NCBI GenBank assembly: GCA_023250955.1
Contig: JAHEZQ010000006.1
Location: 1-64,000 of the forward strand
DNA length: 64,000 nucleotides
Source: Melioribacter sp.
GTDB lineage: Bacteria > Bacteroidota > Ignavibacteria > Ignavibacteriales > Melioribacteraceae
Direction: 5' to 3'
Positions within the stretch are counted from its first letter, which is position 1; every line of letters starts with the position of its first letter. This document shows positions 37,837 through 47,237 of the stretch, in pieces. The notes beneath the pieces are model-generated. The model did not search any database. It was not told the origin of the DNA and saw nothing but the letters and a program-made list of their open reading frames with translations. The position numbers were made by a program, and so were the translations under genes.

Positions 37837-38388
37837 ATGTCAAAGAAAAAACTAACTAAGAAACAGCTTTTAAAACGTGCTTCAAAAATTAAATTAGTGT
37901 TAGCAGATTGCGATGGTGTTTTAACCGATACAGGAGTTTATTACTCATCCCAAGGGGAAATGATGAAACGTTTTTCCATTCGTGATGGAATGGGTGTTGA
38001 GCGTTTAAGAAAATATGCAAATGTTGAAACCGGAATTGTAACAGGAGAAGACACCGAAATTGTCCGTGTACGCGCGAACAAACTTCAGATGAAAGAAATA
38101 CACTTGGGTATAAACCGTAAAGATGAAGTATTCAATGAAATATTATCCAGAAGAAATTTAAAAGCAGATGAAGTAGCTTTCATTGGCGACGACTCAAACG
38201 ATGTTACCATTATGAAACTTGCCGGCTTAACGGCTTGTCCTAAAGATGCAACCATGTTTGCTAAAAATATCGCAGATGTTATTGTTGACAGCAAAGGTGG
38301 AAATGGAGCGTTTCGTGATTTTGCCGAATTAATTATCGAAGCTAAGACAAAAAAGAAAGTATTTAGAAAGGATGATGATGCCAACTAA
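37837..38388 (+). CDS. KdsC/YrbI-like HAD phosphatase
   Basis: A 183-residue HAD-superfamily hydrolase of the small C0-type. Motif I is LVLADCDGVLTDTGVYYSSQGE (nucleophile Asp in DxDG), motif II TGIVTGEDTE, motif III Lys in NRKDEVF and motif IV FIGDDSNDVTIMKLAG. Family members dephosphorylate 3-deoxy-octulosonate-8-phosphate or N-acylneuraminate-9-phosphate. Here it would remove phosphate from the product of the NeuB-like enzyme whose gene starts before this stop (17-base overlap, or 11 if the third ATG is used). Confidence 0.87.
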   Translation: MSKKKLTKKQLLKRASKIKLVLADCDGVLTDTGVYYSSQGEMMKRFSIRDGMGVERLRKYANVETGIVTGEDTEIVRVRANKLQMKEIHLGINRKDEVFNEILSRRNLKADEVAFIGDDSNDVTIMKLAGLTACPKDATMFAKNIADVIVDSKGGNGAFRDFAELIIEAKTKKKVFRKDDDAN

Positions 38389-39271
38389 AGTTAAAATCGG
38401 AAATAAATTTATTGGTGAAGGTCAGCCCGTTTATATAGTTGCTGAGATTGGAATCAATCACAACGGTTCTTTGTCACTAGCAAAAAAACTGATTGACGGG
38501 GCTGTCTATGCCGGGTGTGATGCGGTTAAATTTCAAAAACGAACACCTGAACTTTGTGTCCCTAAGGACCAATGGTATATTGAACGCGATACACCATGGG
38601 GACGAATAACTTATATCGAATACCGTCACAAAATTGAATTTGGATTTGAAGAATTTCTTGAGATAGATGGATATTGCAGAGAAAAAAGAATTGATTGGTT
38701 CGCCTCACCCTGGGATGAAAACTCTGTGGATTTTTTAGAAAAGTTTAAACCTTTGATTTACAAAGTTCCTTCAGCTTCTTTAACTGATCATTCGCTTCTT
38801 CGAAAAATAAAAGCAACAGGAAGACCGATTATTATTTCAACCGGTATGTCAACAATTCAGGAAATAGAAGATGCTGTTTTCATTCTTGGTACAGAAAATC
38901 TTTTGATCGCACAAGCGACATCTACTTATCCGTGCCCTATTGAAGAATTAAATTTACAGGTAATCCAGAATTACAAGGAAATTTTCCCAGAGGTTCCGAT
39001 AGGTTACTCGGGACATGAGACGGGTTTAGCGCCAACGCTCGCAGCAGTTGCAATTGGAGCAAAATTTGTTGAACGGCATATCACACTCGACCGTGCAATG
39101 TGGGGAACAGATCAGGCGGCATCCGTTGAAATAAGCGGTATGCAAAAACTCGTGCATGATATTCGCGATATTGAAAAAGCTTTGGGCGATGGAATAAAAA
39201 AAGTTTATGAGAGTGAGCATAAAAACATTGAAAAACTCAGAAGAGTAAAACCAAATATTACTGTTCCCTAA
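38372..39271 (+). CDS. NeuB-family synthase lacking the C-terminal SAF domain
   Basis: A 299-residue TIM-barrel enzyme of the N-acetylneuraminate synthase family, which condenses phosphoenolpyruvate with an aldose to give a 3-deoxy-2-ulosonic acid. Motifs: YIVAEIGINHNGSLSLAKKLIDGA, VKFQKRTPE, WFASPWDENSVDFLE, IISTGMSTIQEIEDA, GYSGHETG and VERHITLDRAMWGTDQAAS. Canonical NeuB (about 345 residues) ends in a SAF/antifreeze-like domain. This protein stops after IEKLRRVKPN, just where that domain would begin. Three consecutive ATGs (38372, 38375, 38378) are possible starts. Confidence 0.87.
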   Translation: MMMPTKVKIGNKFIGEGQPVYIVAEIGINHNGSLSLAKKLIDGAVYAGCDAVKFQKRTPELCVPKDQWYIERDTPWGRITYIEYRHKIEFGFEEFLEIDGYCREKRIDWFASPWDENSVDFLEKFKPLIYKVPSASLTDHSLLRKIKATGRPIIISTGMSTIQEIEDAVFILGTENLLIAQATSTYPCPIEELNLQVIQNYKEIFPEVPIGYSGHETGLAPTLAAVAIGAKFVERHITLDRAMWGTDQAASVEISGMQKLVHDIRDIEKALGDGIKKVYESEHKNIEKLRRVKPNITVP

Positions 39272-39273
39272 TT

Positions 39274-40071
39274 ATGCTGGAGAAAATATCAAATATTTTT
39301 TTTACTCTCTCTACATACGAAAGATTTTCCTATTCATTTATATTTGGCGCCGCTCTTCTTTTTATAATCCTTGAAAGATTATTTCCCTACAATAAAGATC
39401 AAAAAATATTACGTGAAGGATTTTTTAACGATCTTGCTCTTTATACAATTGCTCAGAGTTATATTCTCGGAATTATCATATTCACATTAATTATCAAAAC
39501 CATTGATGCCTCAACCGGGCTTTCTCGCTTTCATTTATTTGCTGAAGTTCCTATTTGGATTCAACTAATCTTCTTCACAATAACACATGATTTATATATT
39601 TATTGGATGCACCGCTGGCAGCACAGCAATAAATACCTTTGGCGTTTACATGAAGCACATCACTCACCAAAAAAAGTAGATTGGCTTTCCGGTTCCCGCT
39701 CCCATGCTTTTGAAATTTTAATTAACCAGACAATAGAATTTTTACCGATTGTTTTGCTCGGCTCACCGCCGGAAGTGATTGCTTATAAAGGTGTGATAAG
39801 TGCGGTTTGGGGAATGTATATCCACTCTAACTTAAATATTCACAGTGGTGTTTTACAAAAAATTATAAATGGTCCAGAGATGCATCGTATTCATCATACA
39901 ACCAGTAAAGGGCGGAACAGAAATTTTGCAACTAAGTTTGCAATTTGGGACTGGATTTTCGGAACTGCTTTTTTGCCGGAAGAAAAAGCAAATGAATACG
40001 GATTAAAAATTTTCTTCCCGAATAATTTTTTCAGACAATTTGTTTTTGCATTTAGAAGTTTTAAGAAGTAG
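39274..40071 (+). CDS. sterol desaturase/fatty acid hydroxylase-family membrane protein
   Basis: A 265-residue protein with about four membrane helices and the histidine clusters of the di-iron hydroxylase family: HDLYIYWMHRWQH near 110-122, HEAHHSPKK near 130 and HRIHHTT near 208. Such enzymes hydroxylate or desaturate lipid chains at the membrane. It starts 2 bases after the NeuB-like gene and is the last gene of the island, so it may modify the lipid carrying the new sugar. The link is positional only. Confidence 0.85.
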   Translation: MLEKISNIFFTLSTYERFSYSFIFGAALLFIILERLFPYNKDQKILREGFFNDLALYTIAQSYILGIIIFTLIIKTIDASTGLSRFHLFAEVPIWIQLIFFTITHDLYIYWMHRWQHSNKYLWRLHEAHHSPKKVDWLSGSRSHAFEILINQTIEFLPIVLLGSPPEVIAYKGVISAVWGMYIHSNLNIHSGVLQKIINGPEMHRIHHTTSKGRNRNFATKFAIWDWIFGTAFLPEEKANEYGLKIFFPNNFFRQFVFAFRSFKK

Positions 40072-40091
40072 GGGCTGAATACATTCAGTCC
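40072..40091. terminator. hairpin between convergent genes
   Basis: GGGCTGAAT (40072-40080), 2-base loop and ATTCAGTCC (40083-40091): a 9-bp stem with one G-U pair, starting right after the hydroxylase-like gene's stop codon. No U-tract follows, so it is either a weak terminator of the polysaccharide island, an mRNA-protecting 3' end, or part of a dispersed intergenic repeat. Confidence 0.45.
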
Positions 40092-40110
40092 TTACAAATC
40101 GGAATGAATC

Positions 40111-41715
40111 CTACAAACCTTGAATCTGTTTATCTCCCGGATATTTAACAGTGTAAACCATTTTTTTAGAAATTGATTTCCACGCTTCAATCTCAACCAT
40201 CCATTTTAATTTTCCGTTTTGCTGATCATAATTCGCACCGGATGAATCAATTAGTTTTACTTCAATGTCTTCATTCTTGGAAATTGGTATTTGATCTTCA
40301 ACAATAATTTTAACTGCTGATTTTTTGTTATTCTTAATTTTAATATCGGATGCAAATGTTCTCTCAACATTACTGCTCAAAAATTTATCTTCCGAAAAAT
40401 CTTTCAGCACTTCCCGGGAAATAGAAATATTCTGATCTCTTCCAAGAGAAAGTGTAAGTGTATCTTTTGTCGTTGCCGGATTAATTGTTGATTGCCCTAC
40501 ATAAGAATTTTCGAAATAGATGTTGGCTTGTCCTGGTAATAAATTATAATTTGCCCAATCGGTTAAACGTGCAACGAGAAATGCATTGTTGTCAAGCTTA
40601 GGCGCAGCATAATATTCATATTTTGCCGGTACGGAAAATTCCTGCAGTGCAACAGAATGCGGTTTATTATCTGATGGAATTGAGTATTTGATAGTGGGAG
40701 TAAATTCAACAGAGAGTTGAGTTTCAATTACTTCGAAATAATCTGCCATTGTTTCTGCTTGAGCAACTTCATCTTTAATTGACATTTGGGCTTGTGAAGC
40801 CACTGCATTTGATACAGCTCCGGCTTTCATTATTTCACGATATGCAACGGGCCGCATAAAATCAATGAACCAAGGGTAAAGTTCCGGCTTATTGTTATTT
40901 ATGTTAGGATTTCTTGTTGAAAGAACAATCTCAATATTTTTCCAATTGAATCCGCTGTTTTGCCAAACATTTGCTTTGTAACTCAATTGTGCAGGTGAAT
41001 TAATTTTATCAACTCTAACATCATAAGTAGGCTGCCATCCGGCATCATAAATCAAATATGACAGATCAATATCAACAGTACCGGAAGTTTTACCCGATAC
41101 TGTTACTACAATTTCATTGGTCGGTTTATTTAATTGATTGTTCAATTCATTTAACTGATTTTGAATACGTTCAATATTTTTCTGAATTTTTTTTGAATTT
41201 ATGGAAAGATCGAACATTTTGTTTTTTATTTCGGAAAGACGTTTCCGGTAGAACTCAGCCATTTTCTGTAATTCTGCAACCGACACACCAATTTTTTCAT
41301 TCCCGATATTTTTATTAGCCAGAATTAAATCAATTTCATATTTCAGAACTTCTATTTCATTTTGATTGAATACTAATAACTTATTTTGTGATTCAAGCGA
41401 ATCTTCCAGCATTTTTATTTGAGGGGTTTTTTCCATAGTGCGTAAATAATCGAATCGCTGAACAACGGACATAATGATTGCATCTCCTTTTGCGGAAATA
41501 TTAATGCTGTTCCTATCAATGTTAGATGCCAATCCCGTAAAAACAATATCATTAAAACCTTTATCAACTTTAACACTTGCAAAATAACTTAGCTGTGCAC
41601 CTCTTAAAAAAATTTTTACATTGGAAAGAGATGGTTTAACTAAGATATCCTCTGCAGCATAAAAAGCCTGCGATATCAATAATGATGTAATTAAAGTATA
41701 AATAACTTTTTTCAT
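40111..41715 (-). CDS. DUF4139 (mucoidy inhibitor MuiA-like) exported protein
   Basis: A 534-residue protein with a signal peptide (about 1-20, ending SQAFYA). An N-terminal DUF4140-type beta domain contains VKIFLRGAQLSYFASVKVDKGFNDIVFTGL. A coiled coil (about 90-195) is rich in Lys/Asn/Gln, and the C-terminal DUF4139 region starts SLSYLIYDAGWQPTYDVRVD. This is the MuiA-like layout, widespread in Bacteroidota. Proteins of this family are named for an effect on mucoidy, but a biochemical function is not known. Confidence 0.8.
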   Translation of the reverse strand: MKKVIYTLITSLLISQAFYAAEDILVKPSLSNVKIFLRGAQLSYFASVKVDKGFNDIVFTGLASNIDRNSINISAKGDAIIMSVVQRFDYLRTMEKTPQIKMLEDSLESQNKLLVFNQNEIEVLKYEIDLILANKNIGNEKIGVSVAELQKMAEFYRKRLSEIKNKMFDLSINSKKIQKNIERIQNQLNELNNQLNKPTNEIVVTVSGKTSGTVDIDLSYLIYDAGWQPTYDVRVDKINSPAQLSYKANVWQNSGFNWKNIEIVLSTRNPNINNNKPELYPWFIDFMRPVAYREIMKAGAVSNAVASQAQMSIKDEVAQAETMADYFEVIETQLSVEFTPTIKYSIPSDNKPHSVALQEFSVPAKYEYYAAPKLDNNAFLVARLTDWANYNLLPGQANIYFENSYVGQSTINPATTKDTLTLSLGRDQNISISREVLKDFSEDKFLSSNVERTFASDIKIKNNKKSAVKIIVEDQIPISKNEDIEVKLIDSSGANYDQQNGKLKWMVEIEAWKSISKKMVYTVKYPGDKQIQGL

Positions 41716-41917
41716 AATTAACCCCGCTCTGTTTGTTCAAAGATAATCAAACTCCTTCTTATACATAAGATGATTTTTTCTGTTCCCTAAAGATTGATGC
41801 GCAATATCATTTAGACTAATCACCTTTTTTTATAGAGTCACTTTCATTATTTTTCATGCGATTTAATTGAGGACTCACCTCATTTCATCTGATCTGTTAA
41901 GTATAATTATTGAGAAT

Positions 41918-43414
41918 ATGAAAAAAATATTAACCGAACTTATAAAAAAACATTTTGTTACAATTGTTGAAAATTGGGCAGCCCAGCTTATTAAAACCAG
42001 TAATAAGCTTACCGATATACAAATCCACACTTTTGTTGAACAGAGTCTTAATACAATTTTAGATGTAATGGAAACGGGTGATTACAGTTCAGCTGATCAA
42101 TATTTAATTGATATCTATACACTATTCTCAAATTCCAATTTAAATCTTTTTGAAGTTAGTCTACTTTTTAGTAGTGGAAGATTCGCTGTAGTCAATTGTA
42201 TTGATAAAGATAAGGCAGAGAATACTGATCCTATAATCTTATTAGGTTTCTTTGATGAACTGATAGAGAAAATCTACGCGCGTTACGGAATGCTGCATCA
42301 GGAAACTAAGATGAAAGAGCTGGAAGGAGACCGTGACCGACTTGCTGCAAAACTTGAGCTGAATAATCAATATTTAAAAAATATATTATACACGTCAGAT
42401 CAGGCTATAATGATAGTTGATGATAACGAGATTTTTATTTCATGGAACAAAGGTGCTGAAAAAATATTTGGTTATTCAGAAAGTGAAGTTATTGGAAAAC
42501 CTTCTTCACTTCTTTTACCCGAAGGGAAAAGATTTGTAGACGAACTCAAAAAAATTCAAAATGATGTTAAAAGAAACGGGCAATCTTTAATTCTCGAAAC
42601 TGAAAGAAAAACCAAGAACGGCGATATTATAAGTGTAAGATTAAGTGTATCAAGATTACCGAATAAAAAAAATGAATATGCCGGCCGTTCTATTATCATA
42701 AAAGATCATACGGAATTCAAACGTCTTCAAGCGCAAATCGATCAATCAGAAAAATTAGCAGTAATTGGACAAATAGCTGCCGGTGTTGCTCACGAGATTG
42801 GAAACCCGCTAACTTCAATTTCTTCTCTTGTACAAATACTACAACGAAAAAGTCAAGATTCATTTATGAATGAACAACTTGTTAACATCAAAGAGAACAT
42901 TGACCGTATTACAAAGATTGTTCGCGAACTGGTGGATTTTTCCCGCCCGCCCAGTTACGAGACATCTGCTCAAGATATTACCGATGTTATTAAAACTGCA
43001 TTAGGGATTGTAAAATATGATAAGCGGGTTCGTAAAGTTAATTTTGAAACTGATTTGAAAACAAATCTTCCAAATGTAAATATAGCCGCAGACCAGCTTC
43101 TTCAAGTATTTGTAAATATTCTGATAAACGCACTGGATGCAATTAAAGGCAACGGAATTATTACAGTTAAATCGAATTTCGATTTAAGGAATATTTATAT
43201 TGAACTAAGCGATGACGGATGCGGTATGGATGATGCAATATTAGAAAAAATATTCGATCCTTTTTTTACAACAAAAGAAGTTGGCAAAGGCACCGGGCTT
43301 GGTCTTTCTGTTAGTTACGGAATTATTAATAGATTTAACGGTGAGATAAAAGTAAAAAGTAAATCAAATGAAGGAAGTACATTTACAATAATTCTTCCAA
43401 TTCATAACAACTGA
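41918..43414 (+). CDS. PAS-containing sensor histidine kinase (NtrB-like)
   Basis: 498 residues from ATG 41918; a TTG at 41867 would add 17 residues without support. Residues 1-130 are an all-helical RsbR-N-like sensor region, 155-275 a PAS domain ([31 protein letters not shown]), then HisKA with phosphorylated His292 in [15 protein letters not shown]. The ATPase domain has [18 protein letters not shown] and [20 protein letters not shown]. No membrane segment is seen, so it is a cytoplasmic kinase. It sits 10 bases before the NtrC-type regulator, its probable partner. Confidence 0.92.
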   Translation: MKKILTELIKKHFVTIVENWAAQLIKTSNKLTDIQIHTFVEQSLNTILDVMETGDYSSADQYLIDIYTLFSNSNLNLFEVSLLFSSGRFAVVNCIDKDKAENTDPIILLGFFDELIEKIYARYGMLHQETKMKELEGDRDRLAAKLELNNQYLKNILYTSDQAIMIVDDNEIFISWNKGAEKIFGYSESEVIGKPSSLLLPEGKRFVDELKKIQNDVKRNGQSLILETERKTKNGDIISVRLSVSRLPNKKNEYAGRSIIIKDHTEFKRLQAQIDQSEKLAVIGQIAAGVAHEIGNPLTSISSLVQILQRKSQDSFMNEQLVNIKENIDRITKIVRELVDFSRPPSYETSAQDITDVIKTALGIVKYDKRVRKVNFETDLKTNLPNVNIAADQLLQVFVNILINALDAIKGNGIITVKSNFDLRNIYIELSDDGCGMDDAILEKIFDPFFTTKEVGKGTGLGLSVSYGIINRFNGEIKVKSKSNEGSTFTIILPIHNN

Positions 43415-43424
43415 CGGAGAAATA

Positions 43425-44792
43425 ATGCCGGCAAAAATTCTAGTAGTTGATGACGAGAAACCAATACGCGATTCATTAAAATTAATTTTAGATGAGGAAG
43501 GTTATTCCACAGCTGTTGCAAGCGATGGTGAGGACGCACTTCAAAGACTTCAAAAAGATGTTTATGATGTTGTAATTACAGATATTAAAATGCCCCGAAT
43601 GGACGGAATGCAACTTTTAGAATCCGCTTCTAAGATTTCACCCGAAACCTTTTTTATAATAATGACAGCTTATGCTTCAGTTAAAACTGCGATTGATTCC
43701 CTACGCCAAGGCGCTTATGATTATTTAATCAAACCGGTCGAGTTTGATGATGTGATTATACGCGTAAAACGGTTGATTGAGTTTAGAAAACTTGCCGCAG
43801 AAAATAAATCTTTACGTCAAAGAATATCGCTTGATACAGGATTTACAAATCTGATCGGTAGAAGTGAGCCGATGAAAAAAGTTTTTGAATTAATTAAACA
43901 TGTTGCACCAACAAATTCTAATGTTCTGATCTATGGCAAAAGCGGAACAGGAAAAGAACTTGTTGCAAAAGCAATTCATCACAACAGTAATAGAAAAGAA
44001 AAAATATTTCTCCCTATAAACTGCGGTGCAATCTCTGAGAATCTAATTGAGAGCGAACTTTTTGGACATAAAAAAGGTGCGTTCACCGGTGCTACAGATG
44101 ATAAACTTGGACTTTTTAAAGTTGCTGATGGTGGAACACTATTCTTAGATGAGATTGGTGAACTACCAATTAATTTACAAGTAAAACTTTTACGTGCAAT
44201 AGAAGACAAAGAATTTATTCCAGTAGGTGGTGTAAAATCCGTTAGTACAGATGTTAGAATAATTGCTGCAACAAACCAGGATTTATTTGAACGAACCAAA
44301 TTGGGCGAGTTTAGAGAAGATCTTTTTTACCGCTTAAATGTAGTTGAAATAAAACTTCCCTCACTCAATGACCGTAAAGAAGATATTCCGCTTCTCATCA
44401 ATCATTTTATTGAAAAATATTGTAATGAAATGGGTAAAAAAATCCTTGGTGTTGATAATGAAACGATGAAAGTGCTTTTGTATCATGATTGGCGCGGCGG
44501 CGTTCGTGAATTAGAAAATGTAATTGAGCGTGCTGTAATTTTTGCCGGGAAGGAATTTCTTACTGTTGATGATCTTGCAGAACACATTAAAGGAAATACC
44601 CAGCTTGGCTATCCAGATTCCTTAAAAGATGCATTAAGAGATTTCGAGCGGGAACATATTCTTAAAACAATCAGAAAATTCGATTATAATAAAGATGAAG
44701 CTTCTAAAGCTTTAGAGATCGGTCTATCATCGCTTTACAGAAAGATGGATGAGTTGAATATTCCTACAAAGTCATCAAAAGAGGAAGAATAA
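43425..44792 (+). CDS. sigma-54-dependent response regulator (NtrC family)
   Basis: A 455-residue protein: receiver domain 1-120 with phosphorylation site Asp53 (ITDIKMPRMDG), AAA+ domain about 140-375 with Walker A GKSGTGKE and an intact GAFTGA sigma-54 loop at 218-223, Walker B GTLFLDEIGELP, and a C-terminal Fis-type helix-turn-helix (DEASKALEIGLSSLYRKMDEL). It activates sigma-54 promoters after phosphorylation by the upstream kinase. A GGAG site precedes the ATG. Targets are unknown. Confidence 0.95.
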   Translation: MPAKILVVDDEKPIRDSLKLILDEEGYSTAVASDGEDALQRLQKDVYDVVITDIKMPRMDGMQLLESASKISPETFFIIMTAYASVKTAIDSLRQGAYDYLIKPVEFDDVIIRVKRLIEFRKLAAENKSLRQRISLDTGFTNLIGRSEPMKKVFELIKHVAPTNSNVLIYGKSGTGKELVAKAIHHNSNRKEKIFLPINCGAISENLIESELFGHKKGAFTGATDDKLGLFKVADGGTLFLDEIGELPINLQVKLLRAIEDKEFIPVGGVKSVSTDVRIIAATNQDLFERTKLGEFREDLFYRLNVVEIKLPSLNDRKEDIPLLINHFIEKYCNEMGKKILGVDNETMKVLLYHDWRGGVRELENVIERAVIFAGKEFLTVDDLAEHIKGNTQLGYPDSLKDALRDFEREHILKTIRKFDYNKDEASKALEIGLSSLYRKMDELNIPTKSSKEEE

Positions 44793-44809
44793 AATTTTTG
44801 TGTTGTAAT

Positions 44810-47088
44810 TTAAAACTCTAAGCTTACCCCAATCGAAGGCAGTATTCCAATTGATGATTGATTATCTATCTGACCCTTACGATAATCCCAGCGGATCGTA
44901 TTAGTGTTCTTGTTGTTGTAGATGTTTTGTATGTCAAAGTATGTTATCAATGACCAGCTATCAAAATCCCATCTTCTATCAACACGAAGATCTAAAGAGT
45001 GAACAGCTTTGAAACGTTCGCTATTGTAATTAGCAACACTCTGTGCACCATTGCTGTTAAATGGTGTATATGGATTGCCTGTGGCTAATCTAAATCTGAT
45101 TGAAGCTTCCCACTTTTTATTAAAAATATATCCGCCCGTCAAATTTACAATCCAATTTTGATCGAAGCTGCCAACACGTTTAATTCCATCAAGCGCGGTG
45201 AAGTAAGATTCGCTCCATGTTAAACTGAAAATTCCATAGAACGGAGTGTCTGATGATTTTTTTTGCAAAGAAAATTCAACACCGTAAACTTCTCCCGATC
45301 CGGCACTGGAGAGTTTTTCCAATCCGAAGGAGGCAAAATTTTCGTCGCCTCCGCCAAAACCAGCACCCGTATTAGCTAACACCAGATAGGGGCGCAATAC
45401 ACTTGCCGGATAATTTTTGTAATCTTTATAAAATCCCTCCAATTTCATCCTTATATCATCATACAATCTTCTTTCGTATCCCAATACAAACTGATTTACC
45501 TGTACAGTTTTCAAATTTTTATTTGATTCATCTGCCACCAGCCAAATATATGATGGACTCTGATGATAAATGCCCGCGCTGAAATTTATATTTGCAAGAT
45601 CACTGAACATGTATGCAATCGAAAATCTTGGGCTGATATAGAAACTTGTATTTATCTCGCTGAAGTAATCTTCTCTTACACCAATATTGATTCTTAACCG
45701 TTCATACATTGTGTTTGAGTATTGTGTGTATAATCCAAACTTTGTAAAATTCCTTTGCGTGTTTAGCGACGTGATATTTAATTTCTCACCAAATGTTGTT
45801 AAAAAATTTGCAAGTTTTATATCAGCAGAAAATTTGATCAATTTTGCAGAAACTCCAACATTTAATTCAGAAGAGGTAGAAAGTTTATAAATCAGGTCAC
45901 CTTTTAATTCATTCTCCCCTTCCCGAGATTTATTTAAGAAAATAGGATTGAGCAAGGTATCAGCTGTGAAGAATCAAAGTCAGTGAAATTTCTGCTAAGA
46001 GTTAAAGTAATAAATCCTTTCTCAAAAAGATGACGGTATGATAGTCCGGTGACATATGCGTTTTGATTGGAACCGAGTATTCTGGAATTCTCATACAGAT
46101 CTTCTGAGTCTTTGTTGTTAAACTTTACATTATCGAATGCGCCTATGAACAAATATGAAATACGATTCTTCTCATCAAGATTAAATGTAAATTTTGTAAG
46201 CGCATCGTAATACTCCGGCACAAAATTGAAGCCAGCAGCGTTAAAAATAAAATCGAGATAACTTCTTCTTATTGAAAAAATAAAATTCCCTTTTTGTCCA
46301 ACCGGTCCTTCCAAATTTAAGCCGAATTGCGAAGCGGCAATTGTTCCTTTCCCGCCTAGATGATCTTTCCTTCCATCCCTTAAGTCAATTGACAGTACAG
46401 AAGAAAGTTTATCGCCATAGAGTGAAGAGAATCCTCCGCTTGAGAAGCTTGTCTCACGAACAAAATCTAAATTTATGAAACTGATCGGTCCTCCCGTTGC
46501 GCCCTGGCTTCCAAAGTGATTAATATTAGGAACAATGAACCCATCTACTATATAAAGGTTCTCTGAAGGCGCACCGCCTCTTACAATCAGATCATTTCTA
46601 CCGGCACTTGCTTGTGCCACCCCCGGTAAAACTGAAAGAGCACGAACAACATCTTCAAATCCGCCTGGCGCACGCCTGATTTCTTCATAACTCAGATTAG
46701 TCACACCGCTTATTTCACTCGGATCCATTTCAAAATAATCTGAGCGGACTGTTATTTCATTTAACTCAATTAAAGAAGATGTCATTTTAATCAGAATAGA
46801 TGTAGGCTTTGCACTATTAACTATTATATCAGATTTTATTAAAGTTTTATAACCTATAGCAGAAACTTTTATTTGATATGAGCCAATTTCAAGACCCGAT
46901 ATTCTAAACTCCCCCTCAAGATTTGTTGCGGATCCAAAGCCTGTTCCTATAATAAGTACATTAACCCCGGGAATCGGTTCTTTTGTAACTTCATCTTCTA
47001 CTGTACCGACAATAGTTCCTTTTGAATTTTGACCGAATGAATTTGATATGATTGTTAAAGAGAATAATAAGATTATTATGTATTTCAT
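44810..47088 (-). pseudogene. TonB-dependent outer-membrane receptor, split by a frameshift near 45934-45964
   Basis: Two overlapping minus-strand frames encode one receptor. The 5' frame (47088-45934) has a signal peptide (ending NSFGQ), a carboxypeptidase-regulatory-like domain (GTIVGTVEDEVTKEPIPGVNV), and a plug (LPGVAQASAGRNDLIVRGGAPSENLYIVDG). It stops after NFTDFDSSQ plus ten frame-shifted residues. The second frame continues as ADTLLNPIFLNKSREGENELKG and runs to the barrel end, closing SIGVSLEF with a terminal Phe. One missing base in the 30 bases where both frames are open would restore a receptor of about 760 residues. No homopolymer is present there. It may be a real mutation or a sequencing error. 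Confidence 0.85.
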
Positions 47089-47237
47089 TCTATTTTTGAA
47101 TTAGTGATAGATAAATTATTAACATGATTACTCACAAATTAGTTTCTAAATATAATTTTTTTGTTACTCAACACAGAATACGAGATTAAGATTAATTTTA
47201 TTATATTTGATTTAGTACTCATCAAATTGCGAGAGGA

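Noticed and set aside
45934-45990. Programmed -1 ribosomal frameshift joining the two receptor frames
   Set aside because: A slippery-type heptamer A-AAT-TTC exists just upstream, but slipping there leads at once to TGA in the new frame. No other slippery site lies in the 30 bases where both frames are open, so a mutation or sequencing error is the simpler reading.
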